Assembly (NCBI RefSeq): GCF_018408855.1
Contig: NZ_AP024322.1
Coordinates: 248,001-312,000, forward strand
Direction of reading: 5' to 3'
Source: Caballeronia sp. NK8
GTDB taxonomy: Bacteria > Pseudomonadota > Gammaproteobacteria > Burkholderiales > Burkholderiaceae
DNA length: 64,000 bases
In this document: one piece after another, positions 46,701 through 56,904 of the stretch
How positions within the stretch are numbered: the first letter of the stretch is position 1
Layout: every line of letters begins with the position of its first letter
The notes under the pieces: model-generated
The model's input: the letters and a program-made list of their open reading frames with translations, nothing else
Databases searched by the model: none
Told to the model about the DNA's origin: nothing
Program-made: the position numbers and the translations under genes

Positions 46701-47889
46701 CAATCCGCAGACGATCAATCTCGCGCGCACCGCGATGATGGGCGTCGGCTACAAGGCGCAGCGTCTCGGCAACGACATCCTGAAGAAGTTCGCGAAGAAG
46801 CAGACGGCGAAACCGCCCGCGACGGTCGGCAAGCCGCCGGTGGTCACGCAGGTGATCCACTTCATGAACAAGAAGATGCCGGGCAATCTGCCGAAGAAGA
46901 CGGCGCGCGCGTTGCTCGATATCGAGGACAACAAGATCGTCCCGATCATCCGCAATCCGAAGACGACCACGGTCGATTCGGAAGCCGTCTTCTACTTCCC
47001 CGGCTGCGGCTCGGAGCGCCTGTTCTCGCAAGTCGGACTCGCGACGCAAGCGATGTTGTGGGAAGCGGGCGTGCAGACCGTGCTGCCTCCGGGCTATCTG
47101 TGCTGCGGCTACCCGCAACGCGGCTCGGGCCAGTATGACAAGGCCGAGAAGATCGTCACGGATAACCGCGTGCTGTTCCATCGCGTCGCGAATACGCTGA
47201 ATTATCTCGACATCAAGACCGTGGTCGTGTCGTGCGGCACCTGCTACGACCAGCTCGCGGGCTATGAATTCGAGAAGATCTTCCCGGGCTGCCGGATCAT
47301 CGACATTCACGAGTTCCTGCTGGAGAAGAACATCCGGCTCGAGGGCGTGAAGGGCACGCGCTACATGTATCACGATCCGTGTCACTCGCCGATCAAGACG
47401 ATGGACCCGGTCAAGCTCGTCAACGAACTGATGGGCTCGCAGAACGACGGGTACAAGATCGAGAAGAACGATCGATGCTGCGGCGAATCGGGCACGCTCG
47501 CGGTCACGCGTCCGGACATCTCCACGCAGGTGCGCTTCCGCAAGGAAGAGGAGATCCGCAAGGGCGCGGCGAGGCTGCGGGGCATTCCGCTCGTCGCGGA
47601 AGCGGGCGCGAACGGCATCAATATCGCGAACGCGTCGGCTGGCGCTGCGGGCGCGCAGCCCGGTTCGGTGCTCAAGGCCGGCGACGGTCCGCAACCCAAC
47701 GGCTCGGACGTGAAAATCCTCACGAGCTGCCCGTCCTGTCTGCAAGGCCTGTCGCGCTACAACGAGGACGCCAATATCGAGGCGGACTATATCGTCGTGG
47801 AAATCGCGCGCAAGGTGCTAGGCGAGAACTGGATGGAACAGTACGTCGAACGCGCGAACAATGGCGGTATCGAGCGCGTACTGGTGTAA
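43795..47889 (+). CDS. Large FAD-linked oxidase/Fe-S oxidoreductase with N-terminal DUF3683 (D-lactate dehydrogenase-like)
   Basis: A 1364-residue fusion. The N-terminal 190 residues match DUF3683. The FAD-binding 4 domain follows ([21 protein letters not shown], then [11 protein letters not shown]). A FAD-oxidase C domain contains [14 protein letters not shown] near residue 740. A 4Fe-4S ferredoxin region has [11 protein letters not shown] near 857 and [12 protein letters not shown] near 920. Two CCG domains follow (PGCG near 1068, CCGYP near 1102, SCGTCYDQ near 1146, CCGESG near 1228). This equals the GlcD, GlcF/LldE-type subunits joined in one chain. Likely role: oxidation of D-lactate or another 2-hydroxyacid, passing electrons to quinone. 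Substrate is not proven. Confidence 0.88.
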   Translation: MNAPQAFDPNGAHAALALDTEPRLREIPYNYTSFSDREIVMRLLGDEAWAVLDELRNERRTGRSARMLYEVLGDIWVVRRNPYLQDDLLDNPKRRALLVEALNHRLAEIEKRRSADLTAHSEEAGSRERAGRVQLLIAAARRAVDDFAAEFDHMADLRRRASRVLGKETQKDNIKFDGLSRVAHVTDATDWRVEYPFVVLTPDSEAEIAGLIKACFELGLTVIPRGGGTGYTGGAIPLTPFSAVINTEKLEQLGPVEMTDLPGVDHKVATIFSGAGVVTRRVTEAAEQAGFVFAVDPTSLDASCVGGNVAMNAGGKKAVLWGTALDNLAWWRMVDPEGNWLEVTRLDHNCGKIHDVEVARFRLDWFDGNRPPGEKLLRTENLDIAGRTFRKEGLGKDVTDKFLAGLPGVQKEGCDGLITSARWILHKMPAHTRTVCLEFFGQARDAIPSIVEIKDYLFETSKQGGAILAGLEHLDERYLRAVGYATKSKRNAFPKMVLIGDIVGNDADAVAAATSEVVRMANGKSGEGFVAVNAEARKRFWLDRSRTAAIAKHTNAFKINEDVVIPLDRMGEYTDGIERINIELSIKNKLQLVDALEAFFRTGKLPLGKTDDANEIPSAELLEDRVTQALDLLKRVRERWTFVGDKLDMPLREAQHYLVNLGYEALAEKFADRVDMQPDANIFHVAQDRTVRISWKQEIRGELRQIFNGGEFKPILDEAQAIHKQVLRGRVFVALHMHAGDGNVHTNIPVNSDNYEMLQDAHHAVARIMKLARSLDGVISGEHGIGITKLEFLTEEEIGEFRAYKQRVDPHGRFNKGKLFDGADLRNAYTPSFGLMGYESLIMQQSDIGAISDSIKDCLRCGKCKPVCATHVPRANLLYSPRNKILATSLLVEAFLYEEQTRRGVSIKHWDEFNDVADHCTVCHKCVTPCPVKIDFGDVTMNMRNLLRKMGKKKFNAGNAAGMFFLNATNPQTINLARTAMMGVGYKAQRLGNDILKKFAKKQTAKPPATVGKPPVVTQVIHFMNKKMPGNLPKKTARALLDIEDNKIVPIIRNPKTTTVDSEAVFYFPGCGSERLFSQVGLATQAMLWEAGVQTVLPPGYLCCGYPQRGSGQYDKAEKIVTDNRVLFHRVANTLNYLDIKTVVVSCGTCYDQLAGYEFEKIFPGCRIIDIHEFLLEKNIRLEGVKGTRYMYHDPCHSPIKTMDPVKLVNELMGSQNDGYKIEKNDRCCGESGTLAVTRPDISTQVRFRKEEEIRKGAARLRGIPLVAEAGANGINIANASAGAAGAQPGSVLKAGDGPQPNGSDVKILTSCPSCLQGLSRYNEDANIEADYIVVEIARKVLGENWMEQYVERANNGGIERVLV

Positions 47890-47924
47890 TAGCGAAATCG
47901 AGGTTGATTCGCTAGAGGTATGAG

Positions 47925-48359
47925 ATGGACTGTGTGTTTTGCCGTGAAGACGGCGGCGAGGTGCTGTGGTCGGACGACGCGTTGCGCGTCGTCCTCGCCG
48001 ACGAGCCCGACTGGCCGGGCCTGTGCCGCGTGATCTGGGGCTCGCACGTCGCTGAAATGTCCGATTTGCCGGATGGCGACCGCGCGCGCGTGATGACCGC
48101 CGTCAACGGCGTCGAGCGCGCAATGCGCCGCGTGCTCGTACCGGAGAAGATCAATCTGGCGAGCCTCGGCAATCAGGTGCCGCACGTCCACTGGCACGTC
48201 ATTCCACGCTTTTCCAACGATTCCCGCTTTCCTCTGCCGATCTGGGCGCCGCGCCAGCGCACCGTGTCGGAATCGCAGCTTTCGAAGCGCCGCGCCCAGG
48301 CCACGCTCTTGCGCGAACAGGTGCGCAACGAGCTGAACCAGGCGTTCGGACATCAATAA
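47925..48359 (+). CDS. HIT family protein
   Basis: A 144-residue histidine-triad nucleotide hydrolase or transferase. The active-site motif QVPHVHWHVIPR has His87, His89 and His91. The N-terminal CVFCREDGG carries a Cys pair often seen in this subgroup. It lies 35 bases after the large oxidoreductase gene and 9 bases before the DUF971 gene. The likely activity is on AMP-linked substrates (phosphoramidates or dinucleoside polyphosphates). Confidence 0.92.
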   Translation: MDCVFCREDGGEVLWSDDALRVVLADEPDWPGLCRVIWGSHVAEMSDLPDGDRARVMTAVNGVERAMRRVLVPEKINLASLGNQVPHVHWHVIPRFSNDSRFPLPIWAPRQRTVSESQLSKRRAQATLLREQVRNELNQAFGHQ

Positions 48360-48368
48360 GGCAAGACC

Positions 48369-48776
48369 ATGAGCGGACTCACATCCACGACGCCGATTCC
48401 CACCGGCGTCGTCGTGCATTCGAAATCCCGGGTGCTCGAATTGCAGTACGGCGACGAATCGTTTCGCGTGCCTTTCGAGCTGTTGCGCGTGTATTCGCCT
48501 TCCGCCGAAGTGCAGGGCCACGGACCGGGCCAGGAAACCTTGCAGACCGGCAAGCGCGAAGTGACGATCATCGGTATCGAACCGGTCGGGCATTACGCGC
48601 TGCAACTGAATTTTTCGGACGGCCACAATACCGGCATCTATTCGTGGGACATCCTCCACGACCTGGCGACGCGTCAGGACGCCCTGTGGCGCGAGTATCT
48701 GGCGAAACTGGAAGCCGCCGGCGCGGACCGCGACGCGCCGATGGCGGTGAAGAAATCCGGTGGGCATTGCCACTGA
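48369..48776 (+). CDS. DUF971 (GBBH-like N-terminal domain) protein
   Basis: A 135-residue protein made almost wholly of one DUF971 domain: VVVHSKSRVLELQYGDESFRVPFELLRVYSPSAEVQG, then VTIIGIEPVGHYALQLNFSDGHNTGIYSWDIL. The same fold forms the N-terminus of gamma-butyrobetaine hydroxylase and occurs in Fe-S related proteins. A C-terminal GGHCH could bind metal. The gene directly upstream of ubiE is a conserved beta-proteobacterial arrangement; function is unknown. Confidence 0.88.
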   Translation: MSGLTSTTPIPTGVVVHSKSRVLELQYGDESFRVPFELLRVYSPSAEVQGHGPGQETLQTGKREVTIIGIEPVGHYALQLNFSDGHNTGIYSWDILHDLATRQDALWREYLAKLEAAGADRDAPMAVKKSGGHCH

Positions 48777-48859
48777 ACATCAAGGCTGCGGCATAACGCC
48801 GCACAGCCGGCGCGACGATTGCGCAGCACATAACGAACAACAGGCGAGGAAAAAGCGCG

Positions 48860-49591
48860 ATGAGCAAGACCCACTTCGGATATGAATCGGTCGACGAGCA
48901 GGACAAGGCGAAGAAAGTGGCGGGCGTGTTCCATTCCGTCGCGAGCAACTACGACTTGATGAACGACCTGATGTCCGGCGGACTGCATCGGATCTGGAAG
49001 CACTTCACGATCGGGCAGGCCAAGGTGCGGCCGGGATACAAGGTGCTCGATCTCGCGGGTGGCACGGGCGATCTGGCGATGGCTTTCGCCAAACAGGCGG
49101 GCGAGACGGGCGAAGTCTGGCATACGGACATCAATGAATCGATGCTGCGCGTTGGGCGCAACCGCCTGATCGACAAGGGCGTGCTGACGCCCGCGCTGCT
49201 GTGCGACGCCGAGAAGATTCCATTCCCGGACAATTATTTCAATATAGTTACAGTTGCTTTCGGTTTGCGTAATATGACGCACAAGGATCGTGCGCTGGCC
49301 GAAATGCAGCGCGTGATCAAGCCAGGCGGCCGCCTGCTCGTGCTGGAATTCTCGAAAGTGTGGGAACCGCTCAAAAAGCCGTACGATATCTACAGTTTCA
49401 AGATTTTGCCGTGGCTTGGCGAAAAAGTGGCCAAAGATGCGGACAGCTACCGGTACCTGGCTGAGTCCATCCGCATGCACCCGGACCAGGAAACTTTAAA
49501 AACAATGATGGAACAAGCGGGCCTGGATCGAGTCGAATATTACAATTTGTCAGGTGGCGTGGTAGCGTTACACGTCGGGACCAAATTTTAG
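48860..49591 (+). CDS. ubiE: Ubiquinone/menaquinone C-methyltransferase
   Basis: A SAM-dependent C-methylation enzyme of the quinone ring. It has 243 residues, with SAM motif [18 protein letters not shown] near residue 65, the UbiE signature [17 protein letters not shown] near 34-50 and the second signature [34 protein letters not shown] precedes the ATG. It heads the ubiE, Tim44-like, SCP2 and ubiB region. Confidence 0.97.
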   Translation: MSKTHFGYESVDEQDKAKKVAGVFHSVASNYDLMNDLMSGGLHRIWKHFTIGQAKVRPGYKVLDLAGGTGDLAMAFAKQAGETGEVWHTDINESMLRVGRNRLIDKGVLTPALLCDAEKIPFPDNYFNIVTVAFGLRNMTHKDRALAEMQRVIKPGGRLLVLEFSKVWEPLKKPYDIYSFKILPWLGEKVAKDADSYRYLAESIRMHPDQETLKTMMEQAGLDRVEYYNLSGGVVALHVGTKF

Positions 49592-49615
49592 TGTTCCACT
49601 CTTAAAGGATTCGAT

Positions 49616-50638
49616 ATGTTCGATTCGCGCAAACCCCAATCCCGGGGTTTCCTGAACATCCTCTTCAGGAAGGCCGGAATCTTGGCGCTGGCTGGCGTTA
49701 TTGCGGCTGGCGCAATCTTCGCGGAAACGGCGGAAGCCAAGCGCATGGGCGGCGGCCGCAGCATGGGCCGGCAGTCGGCCACGGCGACGCAGCAGCATCA
49801 GGCCACGCCGCCGTCCCAGTCGCAGTCGATGCAGGGCCAGCCGGGACAGGCGGCTCAGGCCCAGCGCGCGCAACCCGCTCCGGGCGCGCCCGCCGCGGCG
49901 CAACCCGCGCGCAACCGCTGGCTCGGACCGATCGCCGGTCTTGCCGCGGGTCTGGGCATCGCGGCGCTGCTGTCGCACTTCGGGCTCGGCGAAGCATTCG
50001 CCGGCGCGATGGCCAACATGATCATGATCGCGTTGATCGTGCTGGCGGCCGTCATGCTGTTCCGCTTCATCATGCGCAAGCGTCAGGGCAACAACGCGAA
50101 CACGCCCGCGTACGCCGGCGCGGGCTCGAATTCGGGCTCGCCGTACGGCGCCACCGCGCGCACGAGCCTGAATCAGGACCCGCCGCAGGTGCCGCAGCAG
50201 CCGACCGGTTTCGGTGCGAACTATATCGAGTCGTCGGCCCCGCAACAGGCCGTGAACGCGAACGTGCCCGCTGGCTTCGACACCGAAGCGTTCGTCCGTA
50301 ACGCCAAGGTCTACTTCGTGCGTCTGCAGGACGCGTGGGATCGCGGCAACGTCAACGACATCCGCGAGTTCACGACGCCGGAAATGTTCGCCGAAGTGAA
50401 GCTCGACGTCGACGCCCGCGGCAGCGCGCCGAACCGCACGGACGTGGTGCAACTCAACGCCGATGTGCTCGGCGTCGACGACCGCCCGACCGAGTATCTC
50501 GCGAGCGTGCGCTTCCACGGCCTGATCCGCGAGTCGGAAGGGGCGGCGGCGGAACCGTTCGTCGAGGTCTGGAACCTGTCGAAGCAGAAGGCGGGCAACG
50601 AAGGCTGGCTGCTGGCGGGGATTCAGCAGGTCAGTTGA
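49616..50638 (+). CDS. Tim44-like domain membrane protein
   Basis: A 340-residue protein. An N-terminal signal or anchor (about 18-41, GILALAGVIAAGAIFAETAEA) is followed by a low-complexity Gln/Pro/Ala segment (45-100). One or two membrane spans follow (about 105-155), and then a C-terminal Tim44-like domain (about 215-340) starting at FVRNAKVYFVRLQDAWDRGNV. Bacterial Tim44-like proteins are membrane-associated and of unsettled function. It lies between ubiE and the SCP2-domain gene, 24 bases after ubiE, which hints at envelope-related work with quinone synthesis. Confidence 0.87.
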   Translation: MFDSRKPQSRGFLNILFRKAGILALAGVIAAGAIFAETAEAKRMGGGRSMGRQSATATQQHQATPPSQSQSMQGQPGQAAQAQRAQPAPGAPAAAQPARNRWLGPIAGLAAGLGIAALLSHFGLGEAFAGAMANMIMIALIVLAAVMLFRFIMRKRQGNNANTPAYAGAGSNSGSPYGATARTSLNQDPPQVPQQPTGFGANYIESSAPQQAVNANVPAGFDTEAFVRNAKVYFVRLQDAWDRGNVNDIREFTTPEMFAEVKLDVDARGSAPNRTDVVQLNADVLGVDDRPTEYLASVRFHGLIRESEGAAAEPFVEVWNLSKQKAGNEGWLLAGIQQVS

Positions 50639-50686
50639 GCGTGGCCGCGCGCCGGCAACCGTCAGTGTGATCATCGGTTGCGGCGG

Positions 50687-50726
50687 TAGAATAGAAACCC
50701 GCGCGAGCGTCTCGCGCGGGTTTTTT
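50687..50726 (+). terminator. Terminator after the Tim44-like gene, with an overlapping TAGAAT box
   Basis: A 13-bp perfect stem (AAACCCGCGCGAG and its complement, 50695-50723) with loop CGT ends in six T. A -10-like TAGAAT (50687-50692) stands immediately before it, so a promoter for the SCP2-ubiB genes may run straight into this hairpin. Confidence 0.85.
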
Positions 50727-50739
50727 CATCTCATAGCCG

Positions 50740-51456
50740 ATGACCAACGCAGACGAATCCGCCCGTCCCGCAGCAAATCCCGCCTTGAAGACCGCATCCA
50801 GTGGGTTCGCGGCCGCCGTGAATCATCTGCTCGCGCGCGAGCCGTGGGCACGTGAGCGCGTCAAACCCTACGCGGGCAAGCGCGTCAAGCTTGCGGGCAC
50901 GCCGGTTTCGATCGCGCTCGTGGTGCAGCCGGACGGCCTCTTCGCCGCGACCACCGAAGCAGAGGCGGGCGCGTTCGACGTGACGATCTCCGTACCGCTC
51001 GACGCCGTGCCTGCGTTTCTGCAAGGCGGCCAGGCGGCGGTGATGAAGCACGTTCGCATCGAAGGCGACGCCGAATTCGCGCAGACGCTCGCGAAACTCG
51101 CCGAACATCTGCGCTGGGACCCGGAAGAAGATCTCGCGCGCGTGATCGGCGATGCGCCCGCGCATCGCGTGGGCCTCATCGCGCGCGCCGTGCAGGAGCA
51201 GGCGCAGCGCACCGGGCGGAACCTGCTGGACACGTTCACCGAATATTTCCTCGACGAGCGCCCGCAGCTCGTGCGCAAGAGCGCGCTCGACGCGTTCAAC
51301 GCCGAGCTGTCGAAAGCGCGCGATGCGCTGGCGCGCGTCGAGAAGCGCATTGAAAGAATCGAACAGAGTAGCGGACACATCACCCAACCATCACGACCGG
51401 GTAGCGGCGCTTCAGCGCGAACCGGCGGCGAGTCCGTGCGCGACTCGCACGAATAA
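50740..51456 (+). CDS. ubiJ: SCP2-domain ubiquinone accessory factor (UbiJ-like)
   Basis: The 238-residue protein has an N-terminal SCP2 lipid-binding domain (about 20-130: [23 protein letters not shown], then [33 protein letters not shown]) and a C-terminal helical part ending in a coiled-coil (about 185-215). This is the layout of UbiJ, which with UbiK scaffolds the soluble Ubi complex. It lies directly upstream of ubiB, the usual ubiE-ubiJ-ubiB order, here interrupted by the Tim44-like gene and a terminator. Confidence 0.88.
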   Translation: MTNADESARPAANPALKTASSGFAAAVNHLLAREPWARERVKPYAGKRVKLAGTPVSIALVVQPDGLFAATTEAEAGAFDVTISVPLDAVPAFLQGGQAAVMKHVRIEGDAEFAQTLAKLAEHLRWDPEEDLARVIGDAPAHRVGLIARAVQEQAQRTGRNLLDTFTEYFLDERPQLVRKSALDAFNAELSKARDALARVEKRIERIEQSSGHITQPSRPGSGASARTGGESVRDSHE

Positions 51457-51478
51457 CGAGCTGAAGCGAATCCGAACC

Positions 51479-53053
51479 ATGCGTTTTCTGCGTTTCCTCA
51501 AGATTTTCTTCACGATCGTCCGTTTCGGGCTCGATGAACTCGTCATGAGCGGCATCGACGATCGCCGCGTGCGCTTTCTCATGCGTATCACGACGTTCGG
51601 CCGCAAGTTCAACATCGAGCGCGGAATTCGGCTGCGTCTCGCGCTGGAAAGCCTCGGGCCGATCTTCGTGAAGTTCGGCCAGGTGCTGTCGACGCGGCGC
51701 GACTTGTTGCCTGTCGATATCGCCGATGAACTCGCGAAGCTTCAGGACCGCGTTCCGCCGTTCGATTCGACGGTGGCCGTTGGGCTCATCGAAAAGTCGC
51801 TCGGCGCGCCCATCGACGAATTGTTCGACGAATTCGAGCGCGTTCCGGTGGCGAGCGCGTCGATCGCGCAGGTGCATTTCGCGAAGATCAGGAACGGCGA
51901 GCACGCGGGCAAACCGGTCGCGGTGAAGGTGTTGCGGCCGGGCATGCTGCCGGTGATCGATTCCGACCTCGCGCTGCTGCGCGATATCGCGACTTGGGCC
52001 GAACGGCTGTGGGCGGACGGCCGGCGTCTGAAGCCACGCGAAGTGGTCGCCGAATTCGACAAATATCTGCACGACGAACTCGACCTGATGCGCGAGGCCG
52101 CCAACGGCAGCCAGCTGCGCCGCAATTTTCAGGGGCTCGATCTGCTGCTCGTGCCGGAGATGTACTGGGATCTGTCCGCGCCGACGGTGCTCGTCATGGA
52201 GCGCATGGTCGGCGTGCCGATCAGTCAGGTGGAGACGCTGCGCGCGGCAGGCGTCGATATTCCGAAGCTGGCACGCGAAGGCGTCGAGATTTTCTTCACG
52301 CAGGTGTTCCGCGACGGCTTCTTTCATGCCGACATGCATCCCGGCAACATCCAGGTGAGTCTCGATCCTGCCACCTTCGGGCGCTATATCGCGCTGGATT
52401 TCGGCATCGTCGGGGCGCTCTCGGACTTCGACAAGAACTACCTCGCACAGAACTTCCTCGCGTTCTTCAAGCGCGACTATCACCGCGTTGCGACGCTGCA
52501 CCTGGAATCAGGCTGGGTGCCGCCGAGCACGCGCGTCGAGGAACTGGAAAGCTCGATTCGCGCGGTCTGCGAGCCGTATTTCGATCGCGCGCTGAAGGAC
52601 ATTTCGCTCGGGCAGGTTCTGATGCGCCTGTTTTCGACGTCGCGCCGCTTCAATGTCGAGATTCAGCCGCAGCTCGTGCTGCTGCAAAAGACCATGCTCA
52701 ATGTCGAGGGACTCGGGCGCTCGCTCGATCCGGAGCTCGATCTGTGGAAAACGGCCAAGCCGTATCTCGAGCGCTGGATGAACGAGCAGATCGGCTGGCG
52801 GGGCTGGTACGAGCGCCTGCAGATGGAAGCGCCGCAGTGGAGCAAGACCATTCCGCAGTTGCCGCGGCTGATCCACCATATTCTGGCGGAGCATCACGAC
52901 GCGCCGAAGAGCGGCAGCGACGAACTCATGCGCCTGCTGCTCGTCGAGCAAAAGCGGACCAACCGCCTGCTCGTGACGCTGCTCGTCGCCGGTCTCGTCG
53001 CGATTGCCGGCGCGGGCGTCGTGGTCGCGCAATTGTGGCTCAGCCATCCGTGA
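51479..53053 (+). CDS. ubiB: Ubiquinone biosynthesis regulatory kinase-like protein UbiB
   Basis: An atypical protein-kinase-like (ADCK/ABC1) ATPase needed for ubiquinone synthesis. It has 524 residues. The UbiB KxGQ motif is [20 protein letters not shown]. The Ala-rich nucleotide loop is [12 protein letters not shown]. The ATP Lys is in [10 protein letters not shown], and the catalytic HADMHPGN and metal DFG-like ALDFGIVG are intact. Two C-terminal membrane helices are present (about 495-520). The ATG at 51479 is used; an in-frame extension lies inside the preceding gene. Confidence 0.96.
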   Translation: MRFLRFLKIFFTIVRFGLDELVMSGIDDRRVRFLMRITTFGRKFNIERGIRLRLALESLGPIFVKFGQVLSTRRDLLPVDIADELAKLQDRVPPFDSTVAVGLIEKSLGAPIDELFDEFERVPVASASIAQVHFAKIRNGEHAGKPVAVKVLRPGMLPVIDSDLALLRDIATWAERLWADGRRLKPREVVAEFDKYLHDELDLMREAANGSQLRRNFQGLDLLLVPEMYWDLSAPTVLVMERMVGVPISQVETLRAAGVDIPKLAREGVEIFFTQVFRDGFFHADMHPGNIQVSLDPATFGRYIALDFGIVGALSDFDKNYLAQNFLAFFKRDYHRVATLHLESGWVPPSTRVEELESSIRAVCEPYFDRALKDISLGQVLMRLFSTSRRFNVEIQPQLVLLQKTMLNVEGLGRSLDPELDLWKTAKPYLERWMNEQIGWRGWYERLQMEAPQWSKTIPQLPRLIHHILAEHHDAPKSGSDELMRLLLVEQKRTNRLLVTLLVAGLVAIAGAGVVVAQLWLSHP

Positions 53054-53063
53054 GGTCTACATC

Positions 53064-53681
53064 ATGAGCGATCCGACGAATCCAGACGTTCCCAGCTTCG
53101 AGAATCGCGACCCGAATTCGCCCGGATTCTGGGACGAACGCTTCGACCAACGCTTCACGCCGTGGGATCAGGCCGGCGTGCCGGAAGCGTTCAAGCACTT
53201 CGTGGCGTCGCGGAATGCGCTGAACGTACTGATTCCCGGCTGCGGCAGCGCGTACGAAGCGCTTTATCTTGCCGAGCGCGGCTGGCCGGTGCGCGCGATC
53301 GATTTCGCGGCGAGCGCGGTTGCGGCTGCGCGCTTGCAACTGGGCGCGCATGCGGGGCTCGTCGAAGAGGCCGATTTCTTCGCCTACGCGCCACCTTTTT
53401 CGCTCGACTGGATCTACGAGCGCGCGTTTCTCTGCGCGTTGCCGAAAGACCGCTGGCAGGACTATGCCGACCGTATGGCGGCGCTCCTGAAACCCGGCGC
53501 GCTGCTCGCGGGCTTCTATTTCATCGGATCGACGCCGAAAGGGCCGCCCTTCGGCATCGAGCGCGGAGAACTGGACGCGCTGCTGTTGCCGCACTTCGAA
53601 CTGATCGAAGACCGCGAAGTGAGCGGTTCCATTCCGGTATTCGCTGGCCGCGAGCGCTGGCTGACCTGGCGGCGAATCTGA
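53064..53681 (+). CDS. TPMT-family SAM-dependent methyltransferase
   Basis: A 205-residue class I methyltransferase of the thiopurine S-methyltransferase group. It has the N-terminal FWDERFDQRFTPWDQAGVP and SAM motif I VLIPGCGSAYEALYLAERG near residue 55, then the acidic ribose-binding IDFAASAV and SLDWIYERAFLCALP. Bacterial members act on tellurite, selenite or thiols; the substrate here is unknown. The start at 53064 is 10 bases after ubiB. Confidence 0.87.
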   Translation: MSDPTNPDVPSFENRDPNSPGFWDERFDQRFTPWDQAGVPEAFKHFVASRNALNVLIPGCGSAYEALYLAERGWPVRAIDFAASAVAAARLQLGAHAGLVEEADFFAYAPPFSLDWIYERAFLCALPKDRWQDYADRMAALLKPGALLAGFYFIGSTPKGPPFGIERGELDALLLPHFELIEDREVSGSIPVFAGRERWLTWRRI

Positions 53682-53740
53682 GCGGACCGGCTTGAAAAAC
53701 GCCTGCCGCGCCCCGATATACAAGCGGATCAATTCTGCGT

Positions 53741-53786
53741 CCGCGATCCCGAAAATCGCGGGTCAATATTGGTTTGCGGCTATAAT
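53741..53786 (+). promoter_or_regulatory. Hairpin and fmdB promoter -10
   Basis: A 7-bp hairpin CCGCGAT/ATCGCGG (53741-53761) lacks a T-run. TATAAT at 53781-53786 stands 45 bases before the fmdB ATG. No strong -35 is present. Confidence 0.5.
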
Positions 53787-53830
53787 TCAAGGCTTTGCAA
53801 GCGTCGACAGATCATTGTAGGAAGAGTGCC

Positions 53831-54187
53831 ATGCCGATTTACGCGTACCGCTGCGCACACTGCGGCCACGAAAAAGACGTGCTTCAGAAACTGAGCGATG
53901 CGCCGCTCACGCAATGTCCTGCCTGCGGACGGGATGCTTTTTCGAAGCAGGTGACCGCTGCCGGATTCCAGTTGAAGGGATCGGGTTGGTATGTCACCGA
54001 TTTCCGTAGCGGTAACAACGGCTCGAAGGGCGGCGCGGCGAACGCTTCGGCGGCGAAATCGGATGACGCCGCGGCGGCTGGCGCCAGCAGCTCGAATTCG
54101 GGCGATAGCGCGAAGCCGGCCAATACGTCATCGTCGGAAACCGTCAAGCCCGCGGCGGGCGCGTCCGCATCGTCGGACGCAGCCTGA
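53831..54187 (+). CDS. FmdB-family zinc-ribbon protein
   Basis: The 118-residue protein has an N-terminal FmdB zinc ribbon (MPIYAYRCAHCGHEKDVLQK, with Cys8, Cys11, Cys29 and Cys32). The tail from about residue 65 is a long Ala/Ser-rich, probably disordered stretch. The family was first linked to regulation of formamidase genes, but most members are uncharacterised. Its place just upstream of a DUF502 gene and aspS is conserved in Burkholderiaceae. Confidence 0.9.
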   Translation: MPIYAYRCAHCGHEKDVLQKLSDAPLTQCPACGRDAFSKQVTAAGFQLKGSGWYVTDFRSGNNGSKGGAANASAAKSDDAAAAGASSSNSGDSAKPANTSSSETVKPAAGASASSDAA

Positions 54188-54324
54188 AGCGCAGGGCGGC
54201 GAATCCGCCTCATCCCAGGTCGCGCAGACGATCTCGCCGACCGTGCCCGGAACCGGGCGCGGCTCGCCTGCCAAGCCGAATCTCCAAAGACAACGAGAGC
54301 CGGCGCAGCCTTCTCTCCGTGTAA

Positions 54325-54987
54325 ATGACGACGAAAAAGACTACGCTGAAATCCGTGTTCCTCACCGGCCTGCTCGTGCTGGTGCCGCTCGCCATCACGC
54401 TCTGGGTGCTGGGGCTCGTGATCGGCACGATGGACCAGACGCTGCTCCTGCTGCCGCAGTCGTGGCAGCCCGAGCGCGTCGTCGGCTTCCATCTGCCGGG
54501 CGTGGGCGCGGTGCTGACGATCGCGTTCATTTTCATCGTCGGGCTGTTGACGCAGAACTTCGTCGGCCAGAAGCTCGTGAAATGGTGGGACGCGATCCTG
54601 CGTCACATCCCGGTGGTCGGGCCGCTGTACACGAGCGTGAAGCAGGTATCGGACACGCTGCTCTCGTCGAGCGGCAACGCGTTTCGCAAGGCGCTGCTGA
54701 TCGAGTATCCGCGCAAGGGCTCGTACACCATCGGCTTTCTGACGGGTATTCCGGGCGGCGACGTGCTCAATCACCTCGACGAAGACCACGTGAGCGTCTA
54801 CGTGCCCACGACGCCGAACCCGACATCCGGCTTCTTCCTGATGATGCCGAAAAGCGAAGTCGTCGAACTGGACATGACCGTCGACGCCGCACTGAAGTAC
54901 ATCGTCTCGATGGGCGTGGTGGCTCCCGCGCCGAGCGCGCCGGCACCGGTCGCGCCCGCCCGCCGCCCCACCGAGCCGCCGATGTAA
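54325..54987 (+). CDS. DUF502 membrane protein
   Basis: A 220-residue inner-membrane protein. Two N-terminal hydrophobic segments (about 8-32, VFLTGLLVLVPLAITLWVLGLVIG, and about 58-80) are followed by a conserved soluble domain with HIPVVGPLYTSVKQVSDTLLS and YPRKGSYTIGFLTG. The tail is Ala/Pro-rich. Function is unknown. The ATG at 54325 follows about 140 bases after fmdB. No clear hairpin separates the two. Confidence 0.9.
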   Translation: MTTKKTTLKSVFLTGLLVLVPLAITLWVLGLVIGTMDQTLLLLPQSWQPERVVGFHLPGVGAVLTIAFIFIVGLLTQNFVGQKLVKWWDAILRHIPVVGPLYTSVKQVSDTLLSSSGNAFRKALLIEYPRKGSYTIGFLTGIPGGDVLNHLDEDHVSVYVPTTPNPTSGFFLMMPKSEVVELDMTVDAALKYIVSMGVVAPAPSAPAPVAPARRPTEPPM

Positions 54988-55078
54988 TGCCGGCCGCGCG
55001 AACCGAGCGTCAGCCGCAGGAAGAGCATGACCCGAACGCGCGAGCCGTTGATTAACGAACAACGAAAGACACAACATC

Positions 55079-56881
55079 ATGTCGATGCGATCTGAATACT
55101 GCGGTCTGGTGACCGAGGCCCGCCTGGGCGAAACCGTCTCGCTGTGCGGCTGGGTGCAGCGCCGCCGCGATCACGGTGGCGTTATCTTCATCGACCTGCG
55201 CGATCGCGAGGGAATCGTTCAGGTTGTCTGCGATCCGGACCGCGCCGAAATGTTCAAGGTGGCCGAAGGCGTGCGCAACGAATTCTGCGTGCAGGTGAAG
55301 GGCGTCGTGCGCAACCGTCCTGAAGGCACCGTCAACGCCAATCTGACGAGCGGCAAGATCGAAGTGCTGTGCCATGAGCTGACGGTGCTGAACGCATCGG
55401 TCACGCCGCCGTTCCAGCTCGACGACGACAACCTCTCGGAAACCACGCGCCTCACGCATCGCGTGCTCGACCTGCGCCGCCCGCAGATGCAGAAGAACCT
55501 GCGCCTGCGCTATCGCGTCGCGATGGAAGTGCGCAAGTATCTCGACGCGCAAGGCTTCATCGACATCGAAACGCCGATGCTGACCAAGAGCACGCCGGAA
55601 GGCGCGCGCGATTACCTGGTGCCGTCGCGCGTGAACGCGGGCCAGTTCTTCGCATTGCCGCAGTCGCCGCAGCTCTTCAAGCAATTGCTGATGGTCGCGA
55701 ACTTCGACCGTTACTACCAGATCACCAAGTGCTTCCGCGACGAAGACCTGCGCGCGGACCGTCAGCCGGAATTCACGCAGATCGACTGCGAAACCTCGTT
55801 CCTCACCGAGCAGGAAATCCGCGATCTGTTCGAAAACATGATCCGCCACGTCTTCAAGGAGACGATGGATGTCGCGCTGCCGGAAAAATTCCCGGTCATG
55901 CTGTACTCGGAAGCGATGCGCCGCTTCGGTTCGGACAAGCCCGACCTGCGCGTGAAGCTCGAATTCGCCGACCTCACGGATGCCGTGAAGGACGTCGACT
56001 TCAAGGTGTTCAGCATGCCGGCGAACTCGAAGGACGGCCGCGTCGCGGCGCTGCGCGTGCCCAAGGGCAGCGAGCTGTCGCGCGGCGATATCGACGGTTA
56101 CACGGAGTTCGTGCGCATCTACGGCGCGAAGGGCCTCGCGTGGATCAAGGTCAACGACAAGACCCGTGGCCGCGACGGCCTGCAAAGCCCGATCGTCAAG
56201 AACCTGCATGACGCGGCGCTTGCGGCGATCATGGAGCGCACCGGCGCGCAAGACGGCGACATCATCTTCTTCGCGGCGGATCGCGCGAAGGTCGTGAACG
56301 ACAGCCTCGGCGCGCTGCGTCTGAAGATCGGCCATTCGGAATTCGGCCGTGCGAACAACCTGATCGAAACCGGCTGGAAGCCGCTGTGGGTCATCGACTT
56401 CCCGATGTTCGAGTTCGACGAGGAAGAGAACCGCCACGTGGCCGCGCATCACCCGTTCACGAGCCCGAAGGACGAGCATCTCGAATACCTCGAAACCGAT
56501 CCGGGCCGTTGCCTCGCGAAGGCGTACGACATGGTGCTGAACGGCTGGGAAATCGGCGGCGGTTCGGTGCGTATCTTCCAGGAAGACGTGCAGAGCAAGG
56601 TGTTCCGCGCGCTCAAGATCGGCGCGGAAGAAGCGCGTCTGAAGTTCGGCTTCCTGCTCGACGCGCTGCAGTACGGCGCGCCGCCGCACGGCGGTATCGC
56701 GTTCGGTCTGGACCGCATCGTCACGCTGATGTCCGGCGCCGATTCGATCCGCGACACCATCGCGTTCCCGAAGACGCAGCGCGCGCAGGATCTGCTCACG
56801 CAGGCGCCGAGCGAAGTGGACGAGCGCCAGTTGCGCGAGTTGCACATCCGCCTGCGTCAGCCGGAGCAGAAGGCGCAGTAA
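55079..56881 (+). CDS. aspS: Aspartyl-tRNA synthetase (probably non-discriminating)
   Basis: A class II synthetase of 600 residues. It has an N-terminal OB anticodon-binding domain (about 1-105), motif 2 [18 protein letters not shown] near 220, the bacterial GAD insertion (about 290-425) and motif 3 [10 protein letters not shown] near 540. Many beta-proteobacteria use a non-discriminating AspRS together with GatCAB; which type this is cannot be settled here. It is the first gene of aspS-nudB-clsB. Confidence 0.96.
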   Translation: MSMRSEYCGLVTEARLGETVSLCGWVQRRRDHGGVIFIDLRDREGIVQVVCDPDRAEMFKVAEGVRNEFCVQVKGVVRNRPEGTVNANLTSGKIEVLCHELTVLNASVTPPFQLDDDNLSETTRLTHRVLDLRRPQMQKNLRLRYRVAMEVRKYLDAQGFIDIETPMLTKSTPEGARDYLVPSRVNAGQFFALPQSPQLFKQLLMVANFDRYYQITKCFRDEDLRADRQPEFTQIDCETSFLTEQEIRDLFENMIRHVFKETMDVALPEKFPVMLYSEAMRRFGSDKPDLRVKLEFADLTDAVKDVDFKVFSMPANSKDGRVAALRVPKGSELSRGDIDGYTEFVRIYGAKGLAWIKVNDKTRGRDGLQSPIVKNLHDAALAAIMERTGAQDGDIIFFAADRAKVVNDSLGALRLKIGHSEFGRANNLIETGWKPLWVIDFPMFEFDEEENRHVAAHHPFTSPKDEHLEYLETDPGRCLAKAYDMVLNGWEIGGGSVRIFQEDVQSKVFRALKIGAEEARLKFGFLLDALQYGAPPHGGIAFGLDRIVTLMSGADSIRDTIAFPKTQRAQDLLTQAPSEVDERQLRELHIRLRQPEQKAQ

Positions 56882-56904
56882 GCAGGTTTTGTTGTCGATG
56901 TGAT

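Noticed and set aside
43759..47745. 1328-codon minus-strand frame opposite the FAD/Fe-S oxidoreductase
   Set aside because: The plus strand carries all expected FAD and Fe-S motifs. The antisense product is Arg/His/Ala-rich with no family match.
55052..56845. 597-codon minus-strand frame opposite aspS
   Set aside because: It is a shadow of an intact synthetase gene.
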